Assembly: GCF_001015195.1 (NCBI RefSeq) | Contig: NZ_LDES01000018.1 | Coordinates: 1 to 45,079, forward strand | Length of the DNA: 45,079 nt | Source of the DNA: Sphingomonas sp. Y57 | Lineage (GTDB): Bacteria > Pseudomonadota > Alphaproteobacteria > Sphingomonadales > Sphingomonadaceae | Reading direction: 5' to 3' | Shown here: in pieces, positions 28,581-36,545 of the stretch | Layout of the letters: every line of letters begins with the position of its first letter | Position numbering within the stretch: position 1 is the first letter of the stretch | Program-made: the position numbers and the translations under genes | Notes under the pieces: generated by a model | The model's database searches: none | Seen by the model: the letters and a program-made list of their open reading frames with translations, nothing else | Told to the model about the DNA's origin: nothing

Positions 28581-30173
28581 ATGACAGCCCAGCTTCCCGC
28601 CACCGCCCCGAAGGCCAGCCAGCCGCACGAGTCGATCCTGATCGTCGACTTCGGCAGTCAGGTCACACAGCTCATTGCGCGCAGGGTCCGCGAGGCCGGC
28701 GTCTACAGCGAGATCGCGCCCTTCAACGCCGCCGACGCGGCGTTCGACCGGCTCCAGCCCAAGGGTATCATCCTGTCCGGCGGTCCGGCTTCCGTCGCCG
28801 ACATGGGGTCGCCCCGTGCGCCGCAGCGCTTCTTCGAGGCGGGCATCCCGATCCTCGGCATCTGCTACGGCCAGCAGACGATGTGCCAGCAGCTCGGCGG
28901 ATCGGTGACCCCCAGCCACGACAGCCGCGAGTTCGGCCGGGCCTTCATCGAGATCAAGACCCGTTCGGCCCTGTTCGACGGCCTCTGGAAGGAGGGCGAG
29001 CATCACCAGGTGTGGATGAGCCATGGCGACAAGGTCGACGCGCTGCCGCCCGGCTTCTCGCCGGTCGCCGTGTCGGAGGGCGCGCCCTATGCCGTCACCT
29101 CGGACGAGAAGCGCCGCTTCTACGGCGTGCAGTTCCACCCGGAGGTCGTCCACACCCCCGACGGTGGCAAGCTGATCGCCAATTTTGCCCGTCATGTCTG
29201 CGGCCTGACCGGCGACTGGACGATGGCGGAGTTCCGTGCGACCAAGATCGAGGAGATCCGCCAGCAGGTCGGCGACGGCCGGGTGATCTGCGGCCTGTCC
29301 GGCGGGGTCGACAGCGCGGTCGCGGCCGTGCTGATCCATGAGGCGATCGGCGACCAGCTCACCTGCGTGTTCGTCGACCATGGCCTGATGAGAATGGGCG
29401 AGGCCGATCAGGTCGTCAGCCTGTTCCGCGAGCATTACGGCATTCCGCTCGTCCATGTGAACGCCGAGACGCTGTTCCTCAACGGCCTCAAGGGCGTGAC
29501 CGACCCCGAGGCGAAGCGCAAATTCATCGGCAAGACCTTCATCGAGGTGTTTGAGGCCGAGGCGAAGAAGATCGGCGGCGCCGACTTCCTGGCGCAGGGC
29601 ACGCTCTATCCCGACGTGATCGAGAGCGTCAGTTTCACCGGCGGCCCGTCGGTGACGATCAAGAGCCATCACAACGTCGGCGGCCTGCCCGAGCGGATGA
29701 ACATGAAGCTTGTCGAACCGCTGCGCGAGCTGTTCAAGGACGAGGTTCGCGCGCTCGGCCGTGAACTGGGCCTGCCCGAGATCTTCGTCGGCCGCCACCC
29801 GTTCCCGGGGCCGGGCCTCGCGATCCGCATCCCGGGTGAGGTGACCAAGGAGCGCTGCGACATCCTGCGCAAGGCCGATGCCGTCTATCTCGACGAGATC
29901 CGCCGCGCGGGTCTCTATGACGCGATCTGGCAGGCCTTCGCCGTGCTGCTGCCGGTTCGCTCGGTCGGCGTGATGGGCGACGGCCGCACCTATGATTCGG
30001 TCTGTGCGCTGCGCGCCGTCACCTCGACCGACGGCATGACCGCGGACGTCTACCCGTTCGACGCGGCCTTCCTCAGCCGCGTCGCCACCCGCATCGTCAA
30101 CGAGGTGCAGGGAATCAACCGGGTGACCTACGACTACACGTCCAAGCCGCCCGGCACGATCGAGTGGGAATGA
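28581..30173 (+). CDS. guaA: GMP synthase (glutamine-hydrolysing)
   Basis: GMP synthase (530 residues) converts XMP to GMP with glutamine and ATP. The class I amidotransferase domain has the nucleophile Cys95 in GICYGQQTM and His186/Glu188 in FHPEVV. The ATP pyrophosphatase domain begins [19 protein letters not shown] (P-loop from about residue 240). The C-terminal dimerisation domain ends in the conserved [17 protein letters not shown]. The gene is complete to its stop, and the mobile element begins directly behind it, so integration has preserved or restored the end of the reading frame. Confidence 0.98.
   Translation: MTAQLPATAPKASQPHESILIVDFGSQVTQLIARRVREAGVYSEIAPFNAADAAFDRLQPKGIILSGGPASVADMGSPRAPQRFFEAGIPILGICYGQQTMCQQLGGSVTPSHDSREFGRAFIEIKTRSALFDGLWKEGEHHQVWMSHGDKVDALPPGFSPVAVSEGAPYAVTSDEKRRFYGVQFHPEVVHTPDGGKLIANFARHVCGLTGDWTMAEFRATKIEEIRQQVGDGRVICGLSGGVDSAVAAVLIHEAIGDQLTCVFVDHGLMRMGEADQVVSLFREHYGIPLVHVNAETLFLNGLKGVTDPEAKRKFIGKTFIEVFEAEAKKIGGADFLAQGTLYPDVIESVSFTGGPSVTIKSHHNVGGLPERMNMKLVEPLRELFKDEVRALGRELGLPEIFVGRHPFPGPGLAIRIPGEVTKERCDILRKADAVYLDEIRRAGLYDAIWQAFAVLLPVRSVGVMGDGRTYDSVCALRAVTSTDGMTADVYPFDAAFLSRVATRIVNEVQGINRVTYDYTSKPPGTIEWE
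30162..30173 (+). other. presumed attachment site core at the guaA 3' end
   Basis: The last codons and stop of guaA (GAGTGGGAATGA) adjoin a segment of different base composition that leads into an integrase gene. Elements that insert at guaA generally use its 3' end, leaving a direct repeat of it at the far junction. That far end is outside the window, so the exact core cannot be measured here. Confidence 0.5.
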
Positions 30174-30252
30174 TTCAGCGCCATCCGAACGCCGCCGACA
30201 ATGCGCCAGAATTTCCCCTAACACCCTGATTAAAAATAATTTTTGATCCGCT

Positions 30253-30270
30253 ACCTATCGAGACCTATCG
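30253..30270 (+). repeat. tandem ACCTATCG repeat near the element end
   Basis: ACCTATCG occurs at 30253-30260 and again at 30263-30270, one helical turn apart, about 80 bp from the guaA stop. Phase-spaced repeats at this location would suit recombination-protein binding; this is inference. Confidence 0.4.
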
Positions 30271-30288
30271 GTGGGTAGCAATCACAAA

Positions 30289-30308
30289 CACCGTCACGAT
30301 TGACGGTG
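30289..30308 (+). repeat. inverted repeat with TGACGGT motif (copy 1)
   Basis: CACCGTCA (30289-30296) and TGACGGTG (30301-30308) form a perfect 8-bp inverted repeat around CGAT. The TGACGGT motif recurs in the next 150 bp in both orientations. Confidence 0.7.
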
Positions 30309-30340
30309 CTCGCTCATATTGATCACGGCCGTTTCAGAAA

Positions 30341-30380
30341 GTACCGTCACAAGAGTTGAGGATCGTGACGGTACTTTTTT
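30341..30380 (+). repeat. inverted repeat with T-run upstream of the integrase (copy 2)
   Basis: GTACCGTCAC (30341-30350) and GTGACGGTAC (30365-30374) are a perfect 10-bp inverted repeat with a 14-nt loop, followed by six Ts. It can be read as a terminator that blocks guaA read-through into the integrase, or as a paired binding site. Confidence 0.65.
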
Positions 30381-30437
30381 CAACGTAAGACACTGATAAT
30401 AAAGTGATTTAGGCGTCACGAACCTCCCAAAACCGCA

Positions 30438-30451
30438 TGACGGTACTTTTT
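30438..30451 (+). repeat. direct repeat overlapping the integrase leader (copy 3)
   Basis: TGACGGTACTTTTT at 30438-30451 repeats 30366-30379 exactly. It lies just before the integrase ribosome site, suggesting autoregulation by the protein that binds it. Confidence 0.65.
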
Positions 30452-30466
30452 GGAGGCTTCGCGAAC

Positions 30467-31723
30467 ATGTTGACGGACGCTGCGCTTAAGGCGCTGAAAC
30501 CAAAAGACAAAGTCTACAAGGTGTCAGACAGGGACGGCATGTATGTCCGTGTCACACCGACAGGTCTGATCTCCTTCAGCCTGGATTACCGGCTGAATGG
30601 ACGCCGCGAGACCGTCTATCTCGGCAGGTACGGACGTGATGGCATTTCGCTCGCACGGGCTCGCGAACTTTGCCTGGACGCCAAGCGCGCAGTCCGAGAG
30701 AGCCGCTCACCCGCAATTGAAAAACAGCGCGAGAAGCGCCGCCTGAAAGAGGCCAAGAGCTTCGGTCAGTTCGGCGAGAAGTGGCTGGACAAGGCTCCGA
30801 TGGCGGACAGTACCAGAGCGATGCGGCGCTCGATCTTCGATCGAGAGTTGCTGCCCGTCTGGCGCAACCGGCTGCTGCGCGAAATCACTCCAGATGATCT
30901 GAGAGCTCTCTGCGCCAAGATCGTCGATCGCGGTGCGCCTGCAACGGCCATCCACGTCCGGGACATCCTCAAGCAGATCTACAGTTTCGCGATCCTGCAC
31001 GGCGAGAAGGTGCCCAATCCCGCCGATGAAGTTGGCCCAGCTTCGATTGCTGCGTTCCGGCCCAGAGACCGTGCGCTTTCACCGACAGAGATTCGCATCA
31101 TGCTCAGGCAACTGGAGCATGTCCCAACTTTGCCGACCATTCGCCTCGGCATGAAGCTCTTCCTGCTGACGATGGTTCGCAAAAGCGAGCTGCAGGACGC
31201 GGTTTGGGACGAAGTGGACTTCGAGAACGCGGTTTGGAGCATTCCGAAGGAGCGGATGAAGCGCTCCAAGCCGCACAACGTGTACCTTTCCCGACAGGCG
31301 CTCGACATCATGATCGCGCTCAAGACCTGTGCCGGCAATTCTCGGTATCTGCTGCCTTCGCGTTATGATGCGGATGCGCCCATGTCGCGGGCGACGTTCA
31401 ACCGCATCACCTACGCGGTGGTCGAATTGGCGCAGAAGGAGGGGCTGCCGCTGGAGCCGTTTACAGTTCACGACTTACGACGGACCGGCTCAACGTTGCT
31501 AAATGAACTCGGCTTCAACAGCGACTGGATCGAAAAATGCCTCGCCCACGAGGACGGGCGATCTTCGCGCGGCGTCTACAACAAGGCAGAATACGAGGTT
31601 CAGCGCCGCCATATGCTCCAGGAGTGGTCGGACGTCGTTGACGCATGGGTGGAAGGTCGCAAGCGCCCAGTCACTCTGCTCCCCCCGACCATGCCTATGC
31701 TTGAGCCCGACCCTGCGCTTTGA
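30467..31723 (+). CDS. P4-type tyrosine integrase
   Basis: A 418-residue site-specific recombinase. The ATG at 30467 (MLTDAALKALKPKDKVYKVS) has GGAGG 10 nt upstream; an ATG ten codons earlier lies inside a repeat and is less likely. The N-terminal DUF4102-like arm-binding domain (DGMYVRVTPTG, YLGRYGRDGISLARAR) is followed by a SAM-like core-binding domain and the catalytic domain. Visible catalytic residues are Arg238 (TMVRKSEL), the HDLRR box with His335 and Arg338, His361 (CLAHEDG) and Tyr371 (GVYNKAEY). It probably catalyses integration at the adjoining guaA end. Its 3' end overlaps the convergent AlpA-like gene by 29 bp. Confidence 0.93.
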   Translation: MLTDAALKALKPKDKVYKVSDRDGMYVRVTPTGLISFSLDYRLNGRRETVYLGRYGRDGISLARARELCLDAKRAVRESRSPAIEKQREKRRLKEAKSFGQFGEKWLDKAPMADSTRAMRRSIFDRELLPVWRNRLLREITPDDLRALCAKIVDRGAPATAIHVRDILKQIYSFAILHGEKVPNPADEVGPASIAAFRPRDRALSPTEIRIMLRQLEHVPTLPTIRLGMKLFLLTMVRKSELQDAVWDEVDFENAVWSIPKERMKRSKPHNVYLSRQALDIMIALKTCAGNSRYLLPSRYDADAPMSRATFNRITYAVVELAQKEGLPLEPFTVHDLRRTGSTLLNELGFNSDWIEKCLAHEDGRSSRGVYNKAEYEVQRRHMLQEWSDVVDAWVEGRKRPVTLLPPTMPMLEPDPAL

Positions 31724-31973
31724 CCGGTCGGAACTTCCGCTGGGCGACGTCGGGGTGTTTGGCGCGCGGGATTGGCCGCGTGCGCCGGCTTTCGAGCCAC
31801 GCTTCGACCTCGGCAAGATCCCAGACGACGCATCTGGGTGAAAGGGCAAAGCGGCGTGGAAATTCTCCGCGCTGCTCCATCTCGTAAATGGTGCTGTCCG
31901 CCAGAGGAACGATTTCTCGCAGTTCATTTCTTCGGATCGAACGTTTGACGGGCCGGTCGCTAACGGATGGCAT
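31695..31973 (-). CDS. AlpA-family helix-turn-helix regulator / excisionase-like
   Basis: A 92-residue DNA-binding protein. The ATG at 31973 gives MPSVSDRPVKRSIRRNELRE and has AGGAGC about 8 nt upstream; the frame is open further upstream. The core LREIVPLADSTIYEMEQRGEFPRRFALSPRCVVWDLAEVEAWLESR matches AlpA-type winged HTH proteins (key parts: LADSTIYEMEQRGEFPRR, WDLAEVEAWLESR). AlpA from cryptic prophage CP4-57 activates its integrase/excision, and similar small proteins act as directionality factors. Here it is convergent with the integrase and divergent from the ardC leader, so it may control both. Confidence 0.85.
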   Translation of the reverse strand: MPSVSDRPVKRSIRRNELREIVPLADSTIYEMEQRGEFPRRFALSPRCVVWDLAEVEAWLESRRTRPIPRAKHPDVAQRKFRPVKAQGRAQA

Positions 31974-32153
31974 CTGCAGCTCCTGATCATGGTGCGGTGA
32001 TGCGATTGGAGCCGATATGTGCCGACAAGGGCCAGCAGAAATTGGCCGCGGCGTATCGTCGGCGACCATGGCGTGCAGATCGGACAGGCCTGATGCTGTT
32101 TGCGGCCGCTTTCTCAGGCGGGTCTCCTCCATTTAGGCCCCACCGCGGCTCCT

Positions 32154-32228
32154 AGAGTGAGAGTGCGGACGGGGTTTGCCGTGACGGGTTGAAGATCGGG
32201 AGAGAGGCTTCCGGCGCCCGTCGCGGAG
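32154..32228 (+). ncRNA. structured leader element A (upstream of ardC-like gene)
   Basis: Starts AGAGTGAGAGTGCGG. Outer helix GACGGG (32183-32188) with CCCGTC (32217-32222); inner TCGG/CCGG pairing with a T-G wobble; loop GAGAGAGG (32200-32207); ends in GCGGAG, the ribosome site 9 nt before the ATG at 32238. The rest of the 264-bp gap after alpA shows nothing firm. In this copy the coding frame is broken by a stop inside the element (GTG ACG GGT TGA), so conservation is at RNA level. Confidence 0.7.
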
Positions 32229-32237
32229 ACAATCCCG

Positions 32238-33197
32238 ATGGCCAGACAGAACCGCGCCGCACGCGACGGCGGCGCCCGCACCAATCTCTATGGCGAGATC
32301 ACCGCGAAAATCATCAACGAGTTGGAGCAAGGGCGATTACCCTGGGTCCAGCCCTGGGGCACGGCGGCGAAGGCACCGCTCGCGATGCCGAGGAATGCCG
32401 CGACGGCCCGGCAATATTCGGGGATCAACATTCTGATCCTCTGGGGCGCCGTTGTCCAATACGGCTATCCGACCCAGCATTGGCTGACTTTCCGCCAGGC
32501 CCTGTCGCTCGGCGGTAATGTCCGGAAAGGTGAGCGCGGCACGACCGTCGTTTATGCCGACCGCTTCACGCCCGAGGATGAGAAGCGCCGCGCGCGGGAG
32601 ACGGGGGAGGAAGCTGGCAGCATCCCGTTTCTCAAGCGCTTCACCGTGTTCAACACCGCGCAATGCGAGGGCTTGCCTGAGGATGTTGCTGTCGAGGCGC
32701 CGCCACCGCCGCCCCACATGATCGAGCCAATGGTCGAGGCGCTGATCCGGGCGACCGGAATCGACTTCCGCATTGGCGGAAATCAGGCCTTCTATGTTCC
32801 CGTACATGATTATGTTCAGGTGCCGCCGCCACTGGCCTATTTCGAACCGATCGACTGGCACCGGACGGCCCTGCACGAGCTGGGGCACGCCACCGGCCAT
32901 GCCTCCCGGCTCGGACGGGATATGTCGGGCCGCTTCGGCACCAGGAAATACGCATTCGAAGAACTGGTCGCCGAAATGAACGCGGCCTTCTGCTGCGCCT
33001 CGCTCGGCGTTGTGCCGACCGTGCGCCATGCCGACTACATCGGCTCCTGGCTCGAGGTGCTGCGCGAGGACAACCGCGCCATCGTCCGCGCCGCTTCCCA
33101 GGCCAGCAAGGCGGCCGATTGGCTGCTGGCGCATCTGCCCGCCGAAGATGCTGGCGAAGTGGATTCAGCATCCACGGATCGGAGGGCTGCAGCATGA
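32238..33197 (+). CDS. ArdC-like antirestriction protein (ssDNA-binding plus zincin)
   Basis: A 319-residue protein. The N-terminal ArdC/DUF1738 single-stranded DNA-binding domain runs roughly over residues 15-135 (NLYGEITAKIINELEQGRLP, WVQPWG, YSGINILILW, LSLGGNVRKGERGTTVVYAD). The C-terminal zincin-type metallopeptidase domain has HELGHATGH (His213 and Glu214) and a downstream FEELVAEMNAAF glutamate. ArdC of plasmid pSa protects incoming DNA from restriction and can be delivered with it. It is preceded by structured leader A and overlaps the next gene by 4 nt. Confidence 0.9.
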   Translation: MARQNRAARDGGARTNLYGEITAKIINELEQGRLPWVQPWGTAAKAPLAMPRNAATARQYSGINILILWGAVVQYGYPTQHWLTFRQALSLGGNVRKGERGTTVVYADRFTPEDEKRRARETGEEAGSIPFLKRFTVFNTAQCEGLPEDVAVEAPPPPPHMIEPMVEALIRATGIDFRIGGNQAFYVPVHDYVQVPPPLAYFEPIDWHRTALHELGHATGHASRLGRDMSGRFGTRKYAFEELVAEMNAAFCCASLGVVPTVRHADYIGSWLEVLREDNRAIVRAASQASKAADWLLAHLPAEDAGEVDSASTDRRAAA

Positions 33198-33583
33198 TGC
33201 TCCTGACCAGCACCCAGCGCGAGCAGCTCCTCGCCAATGGCCGCCAGAGCGATGTCGACCACGTCCCCGTGGTAAAATTCTTCAATCCGTTGGGTAGCGG
33301 CCTCTGGCTTGCCACCGAATTGGATAGCGACGGTGACATCCTGTTCGGCCTCGCCGATCTGGGATTTCCAGAGCTTGGAAGCTGGAGCCTTGGCGAAATG
33401 CAGGCGGTCCGCTTGCCCTTTGACATGAGGATCGAGCGCGATCTGCACTTCACCGGCGATTTCCCGATCTCGGTCTGGGCTGACATGGCGCGGCGGGCCG
33501 GCGGCATCCGCGAAGCCGAGCGCATTCTTTACTCAGGCGCCCGAGCCCCCTCCACGCCGATCCCGAAACCGACCGATACGTAA
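33194..33583 (+). CDS. DUF2958 family protein
   Basis: A 129-residue protein of the DUF2958 family, common on plasmids and conjugative elements and of unknown function. MMLLTSTQREQLLANGRQSD, DHVPVVKFFNPLGSGLWLAT, FGLADLGFPELGSWSLGEM and IERDLHFTG match what I recall of the family. The ATG at 33194 has GGAGG 8 nt upstream and overlaps the ardC-like stop (ATGA); the ATG at 33197 is an alternative. Coupling to the ArdC-like gene suggests a shared role in establishment. Confidence 0.8.
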   Translation: MMLLTSTQREQLLANGRQSDVDHVPVVKFFNPLGSGLWLATELDSDGDILFGLADLGFPELGSWSLGEMQAVRLPFDMRIERDLHFTGDFPISVWADMARRAGGIREAERILYSGARAPSTPIPKPTDT

Positions 33584-33639
33584 AGCCGGAAACACTGAAT
33601 CCCGCTTCTCCGGCTTTGCGATTTTGCGCCGCTCTCTTG

Positions 33640-33714
33640 AGAGGAAGAGGGCGGCGCTTTGCTTCGTGACGGGTTGGTGGCCGGAGAGAGAGTCTCCCGG
33701 CGCCCGTCATGGAG
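33640..33714 (+). ncRNA. structured leader element B (upstream of parB-like gene)
   Basis: Starts AGAGGAAGAGGGCGG. Outer helix GACGGG (33668-33673) with CCCGTC (33703-33708); inner helix GCCGG (33680-33684) with CCGGC (33697-33701); loop AGAGAGAG; ends GGAG (33711-33714), 8 nt before the ATG at 33723. Its 5' part overlaps a stem GCGCCGC/GCGGCGC (33626-33632 with 33651-33657) followed by TTT, which could end transcription of the DUF2958 gene. Confidence 0.7.
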
Positions 33715-33722
33715 TAAGGCAT

Positions 33723-35735
33723 ATGGCTACTGCCGTTCAGAAGATCACCCTCGCGTCCTCGCGCGATATTCCGTTCAACAAGCTGGCGCTGAGCCAGGCC
33801 AATGTCCGGCGCGTCAAAGCTGGCATCTCGGTCGAGGAACTGGCCGAATCCATCGCCCGCCGCGGCCTGATCCAGTCCCTGCATGTCCGGCCGGTCCTCG
33901 ATGCCGAGGGCAAGGAAACCGGTATGTTCGAGGTGCCCGCAGGCGGTCGCCGCTATCGGGCCCTGGAATTGCTGGTCAAGCAGAAGCGTCTCGCAAAGAC
34001 TGCGCCCGTCCCGTGCGTCATATCCGAGGCCGATGCTGACATCCTGATCGACGAAGTCTCGCTCGCGGAAAATATCGAGTGCGCGCCGCTTCATCCGCTC
34101 GATCAGTTTCGGGCCTTCCAGGCGCTGCGCAACAAGGCGCTGAGCGAGGAAGCCATCGCAGCCGCCTTCTTTGTCGACGCAAAAGTCGTCAAGCAGCGCC
34201 TGCGTCTTGCTGCGGTCTCGCCCGTGCTTCTCGACGTTTACGCCGAGGACGGCATGACGCTCGAACAGCTCATGGCCTTCACCGTATCGGAAGACCATGC
34301 CCGGCAGGAACAGGTCTGGGACGCGATCAAGGATTCCTGGCAGAAAGAACCGCACTATATCCGCCGCCTCCTGACCGAAACCGCAGTGCGCGCCTCTGAC
34401 AGGCGAGCGCTTTTTGTCGGTATCGAGGCCTATGAAGCCGCCGGTGGCTATGTGCTGCGCGATCTCTTTCAGCGCGACGACGGCGGCTGGCTTCAGGACC
34501 CTGAGCTGCTCGACCGCCTGGCGGGCGAAAAGCTCAAAGCCGAAGCCGAGATCATTGCGGCCGAAGGCTGGAAGTGGATCGAGGCAGCGGTGACCTTTCC
34601 CTATGGCCACGATCACGGTCTGCGGGAACTCGAGGGCTCGGTCGCCGATCTGACCGACGATGAGCGCGCCACCCGCGAATCCCTGCGCGAGGAATATGAC
34701 CGGCTCGAAGCCGGATATGCCGAGGCCGACGAGCTGCCCGATGAGGTCGATCAGCGGCTTGGTGAGATTGAGCAGGCGTTGGAAGAATTCGAGCGCAGGC
34801 CGATGATCTATGATCCCGAACAGGTTGCGCGGGCGGGCGTCTTCGTCAGCATCGATGGGAACGGCAAGCTGCGGGCCGAACGGGGTTATGTTCGGCCCGA
34901 GGATGAAGCGGCGATTGATGGCGAAGATCCCGATGGCTCCTCCGGCCCGGCCACAGAGGGCGCAGTAGCTGGTGTGTCGCATGCGGTTGTCCAAGTCGGT
35001 GGCGGCAGCGAATCTCCGGAGGACGACGATGAGGCCGAGATTGTGCGGCCGCTGCCGGACCGGTTGATCAGCGAGCTGACCGCGCATCGCACGCTCGCGC
35101 TGCGCGATGCTGTTGCGATGAATCCCCATATTGCGATGACCGCGCTGCTGCATCGGCTGGTGATGGACACCTTCCTGCCGCAGCCCGCCAGGGGATGCCT
35201 CGAGGCCCATGTCCGCCAGGTTCACTTGCCGGCACAGGCTGAGGATTTGCGCGACAGCGTCTCGGCGCGGTCTGTTACCGAACGGCACGAACGCTGGGGC
35301 GATCACATCCCGGCTGACGATGAGGCGCTCTGGAACTGGCTGATCGATCTCGATGACGAGTCCCGCATGGAGCTTCTCGCCCATTGCGTCAGCTTTGGCA
35401 TCAACGCCCTTTACGAAAAGCCCAATCCCTATAGCGGCACGGGCGTCAGTCAGCACGGGCTGGAGGTGCGTCTCTCCCAGGCGAACCGTCTGGTGCGCGC
35501 TACCGGCCTCGATATGGTGGCGGCGGGCTGGAAGCCGACCGTCAGCAACTATCTCGGTCGTGTGACCAAGCCGCGCATCCTCGAGGCGGTTCGCGAAGGT
35601 GCAGGTGAACGGGCCTCGGAGCTCATCGGCCATCTCAAGAAGGGCGACATGGCCAAGGAAGCCGAGCGCCTGCTCGCCGATACCGGCTGGCTGCCCGAGC
35701 CGCTGCGCACGATCGACCCCCGCTGCCGAGCCTGA
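33723..35735 (+). CDS. large ParB-like protein, C-terminus shifted out of frame
   Basis: A 670-residue protein whose N-terminal third is a ParB/Srx domain: LALSQANVRRVKAGISVEELAESI, FEVPAGGRRYRALELL (equivalent of the GERR CTP-binding motif) and SLAENIECAPLHPLDQFRAF. A helix-turn-helix region (LSEEAIAAAFFVDAKVVKQR) follows, then a long middle with an acidic coiled-coil (ESLREEYDRLEAGYAEADEL). Size and content fit the extended ParB-like proteins of mobile elements rather than chromosomal ParB. The start follows leader B. At a C5 run (35717-35721) the frame ends early (TIDPRCRA); one base fewer would continue it to 35850. Confidence 0.85.
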   Translation: MATAVQKITLASSRDIPFNKLALSQANVRRVKAGISVEELAESIARRGLIQSLHVRPVLDAEGKETGMFEVPAGGRRYRALELLVKQKRLAKTAPVPCVISEADADILIDEVSLAENIECAPLHPLDQFRAFQALRNKALSEEAIAAAFFVDAKVVKQRLRLAAVSPVLLDVYAEDGMTLEQLMAFTVSEDHARQEQVWDAIKDSWQKEPHYIRRLLTETAVRASDRRALFVGIEAYEAAGGYVLRDLFQRDDGGWLQDPELLDRLAGEKLKAEAEIIAAEGWKWIEAAVTFPYGHDHGLRELEGSVADLTDDERATRESLREEYDRLEAGYAEADELPDEVDQRLGEIEQALEEFERRPMIYDPEQVARAGVFVSIDGNGKLRAERGYVRPEDEAAIDGEDPDGSSGPATEGAVAGVSHAVVQVGGGSESPEDDDEAEIVRPLPDRLISELTAHRTLALRDAVAMNPHIAMTALLHRLVMDTFLPQPARGCLEAHVRQVHLPAQAEDLRDSVSARSVTERHERWGDHIPADDEALWNWLIDLDDESRMELLAHCVSFGINALYEKPNPYSGTGVSQHGLEVRLSQANRLVRATGLDMVAAGWKPTVSNYLGRVTKPRILEAVREGAGERASELIGHLKKGDMAKEAERLLADTGWLPEPLRTIDPRCRA

Positions 35736-35850
35736 CGCTTCGGCGGAAGGCGATGTCGATGTGGACCTTCCTGAATTCCTGGCAGGCGACGGCGAGGATG
35801 ACATCGTCGACGAAGAGGATGAGGCGCAGCAGATGATAGCCGCTGAATGA
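35717..35850 (+). pseudogene. out-of-frame acidic tail of the ParB-like protein
   Basis: In the neighbouring frame, reading on from the C5 run, the sequence gives AAEPDASAEGDVDVDLPEFL and an acidic tail ending EDEAQQMIAAE before a stop at 35848-35850. Its composition (acidic, low complexity, ending in AAE) suits a ParB C-terminus, so it probably belongs to the upstream gene. A sequencing error, a real frameshift, or programmed slippage at the C-run would all look the same. Confidence 0.7.
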
Positions 35851-36153
35851 CCGTAACGCGGGGCGGCTCCGGCTGTCCCGTCTCTTCCTGAGGCGATCGG
35901 GATGGAGTGAGCCACGCCAGTGTCGTCCAGGATCAATCCCGTCATGGCTGGCGCAATGGGTGCCGTCCCGGGCTGAGGGAACATCGCTTATTGCTCGCAT
36001 GGCATCCAGGCTGGCGCGGCGAACCGATCCGCAACGGATATGCGGATTCTGTCGGATGCAGAACACCACCCCCGCTTCCATTCGCAAACCTTGGTCTGAG
36101 CCGTCGTCTTTGCATTCAACCCGCAAGGGGTCGGCTTGACGCTATGCGTGCCG

Positions 36154-36188
36154 CCCTCGCGGTTTCGGACAAGCCGAATGCGCGAGGG
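36154..36188 (+). promoter_or_regulatory. nested hairpin upstream of a 54-codon gene
   Basis: Outer CCCTCGC (36154-36160) pairs with GCGAGGG (36182-36188); inner TTCGG (36164-36168) pairs with CCGAA (36174-36178), loop ACAAG. Two stacked perfect helices in a non-coding stretch suggest a structured RNA or protein-binding site. Confidence 0.5.
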
Positions 36189-36227
36189 TGATTGCAGATC
36201 CGGTCAGACACTTCGGGCGCCTGTCGC

Positions 36228-36246
36228 GCGGGGGATGGTCCCCCGC
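36228..36246 (+). promoter_or_regulatory. perfect hairpin before a 54-codon gene
   Basis: GCGGGGGA (36228-36235) pairs with TCCCCCGC (36239-36246), loop TGG. The ribosome site AGGAG (36256-36260) lies 10 nt later. The surrounding text (CGGGCGCCTGTCGCG) faintly resembles the 3' half of the leader elements but lacks GAGAGAG. Confidence 0.5.
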
Positions 36247-36269
36247 CTCCAAAACAGGAGCCGGAACCC

Positions 36270-36434
36270 ATGTCCTATGCAGATGCCACCGCCTTTGCCG
36301 CCAGCCTCGCCACCACGCTGATGACTGTGATCGTCGTGTTCCAGGCCGGGGACGGCACCCATGGCGCCATGCCCGCCAATGAGTTCGATGGCGACGAAGA
36401 GATGGTGAAACTCGAACTTGATCCGTGGATCTGA
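36270..36434 (+). CDS. 54-residue protein, unknown
   Basis: The ATG at 36270 has AGGAG 10 nt upstream and gives MSYADATAFAASLATTLMTV followed by IVVFQAGDGTHG and an acidic end (DEEMVKLELDPWI). The middle is moderately hydrophobic but short for a membrane helix. I do not recognise it. Its good ribosome site and structured leader support expression; small acidic proteins in mobile elements often act as inhibitors or antitoxins, but nothing specific is visible. Confidence 0.55.
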   Translation: MSYADATAFAASLATTLMTVIVVFQAGDGTHGAMPANEFDGDEEMVKLELDPWI

Positions 36435-36545
36435 GGCACGAGAAGAGCCTCATCCCGATGGCCCGGCGCGCAGGCAACGCAGCCGAGCCATCGCTTTGCG
36501 GATGATCTCTCACTGCCGGCGGTAGCGGCCATACCGCGATACGAA

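Larger units (their letters stand above)
35851..36269 (+). other. 419-bp non-coding stretch with two hairpins
   Basis: No convincing gene is seen here. The first 280 bp show no structure that I trust apart from a weak TCCCG/CGGGA pairing near 35878-35904. TTGACG at 36136-36141 could be a -35 hexamer. A nested hairpin (36154-36188) and a perfect 8-bp hairpin (36228-36246) precede the small gene at 36270. Confidence 0.5.

Noticed and set aside
30437-30466. Upstream ATG for the integrase
   Set aside because: It lies in the repeated TGACGGT motif and lacks a ribosome site; GGAGG is placed for the ATG at 30467.
30174-30466. tRNA gene as integration target
   Set aside because: No cloverleaf-compatible arms or T-loop sequence could be found; the guaA end is the better target.
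33624-33722. N-terminal extension of the ParB-like protein (VTGWWPERESPGARHG), with a near-identical one before the 36629 gene
   Set aside because: The similarity comes from the shared RNA leader: copy A has a stop codon in the same frame and copy D does not encode it.
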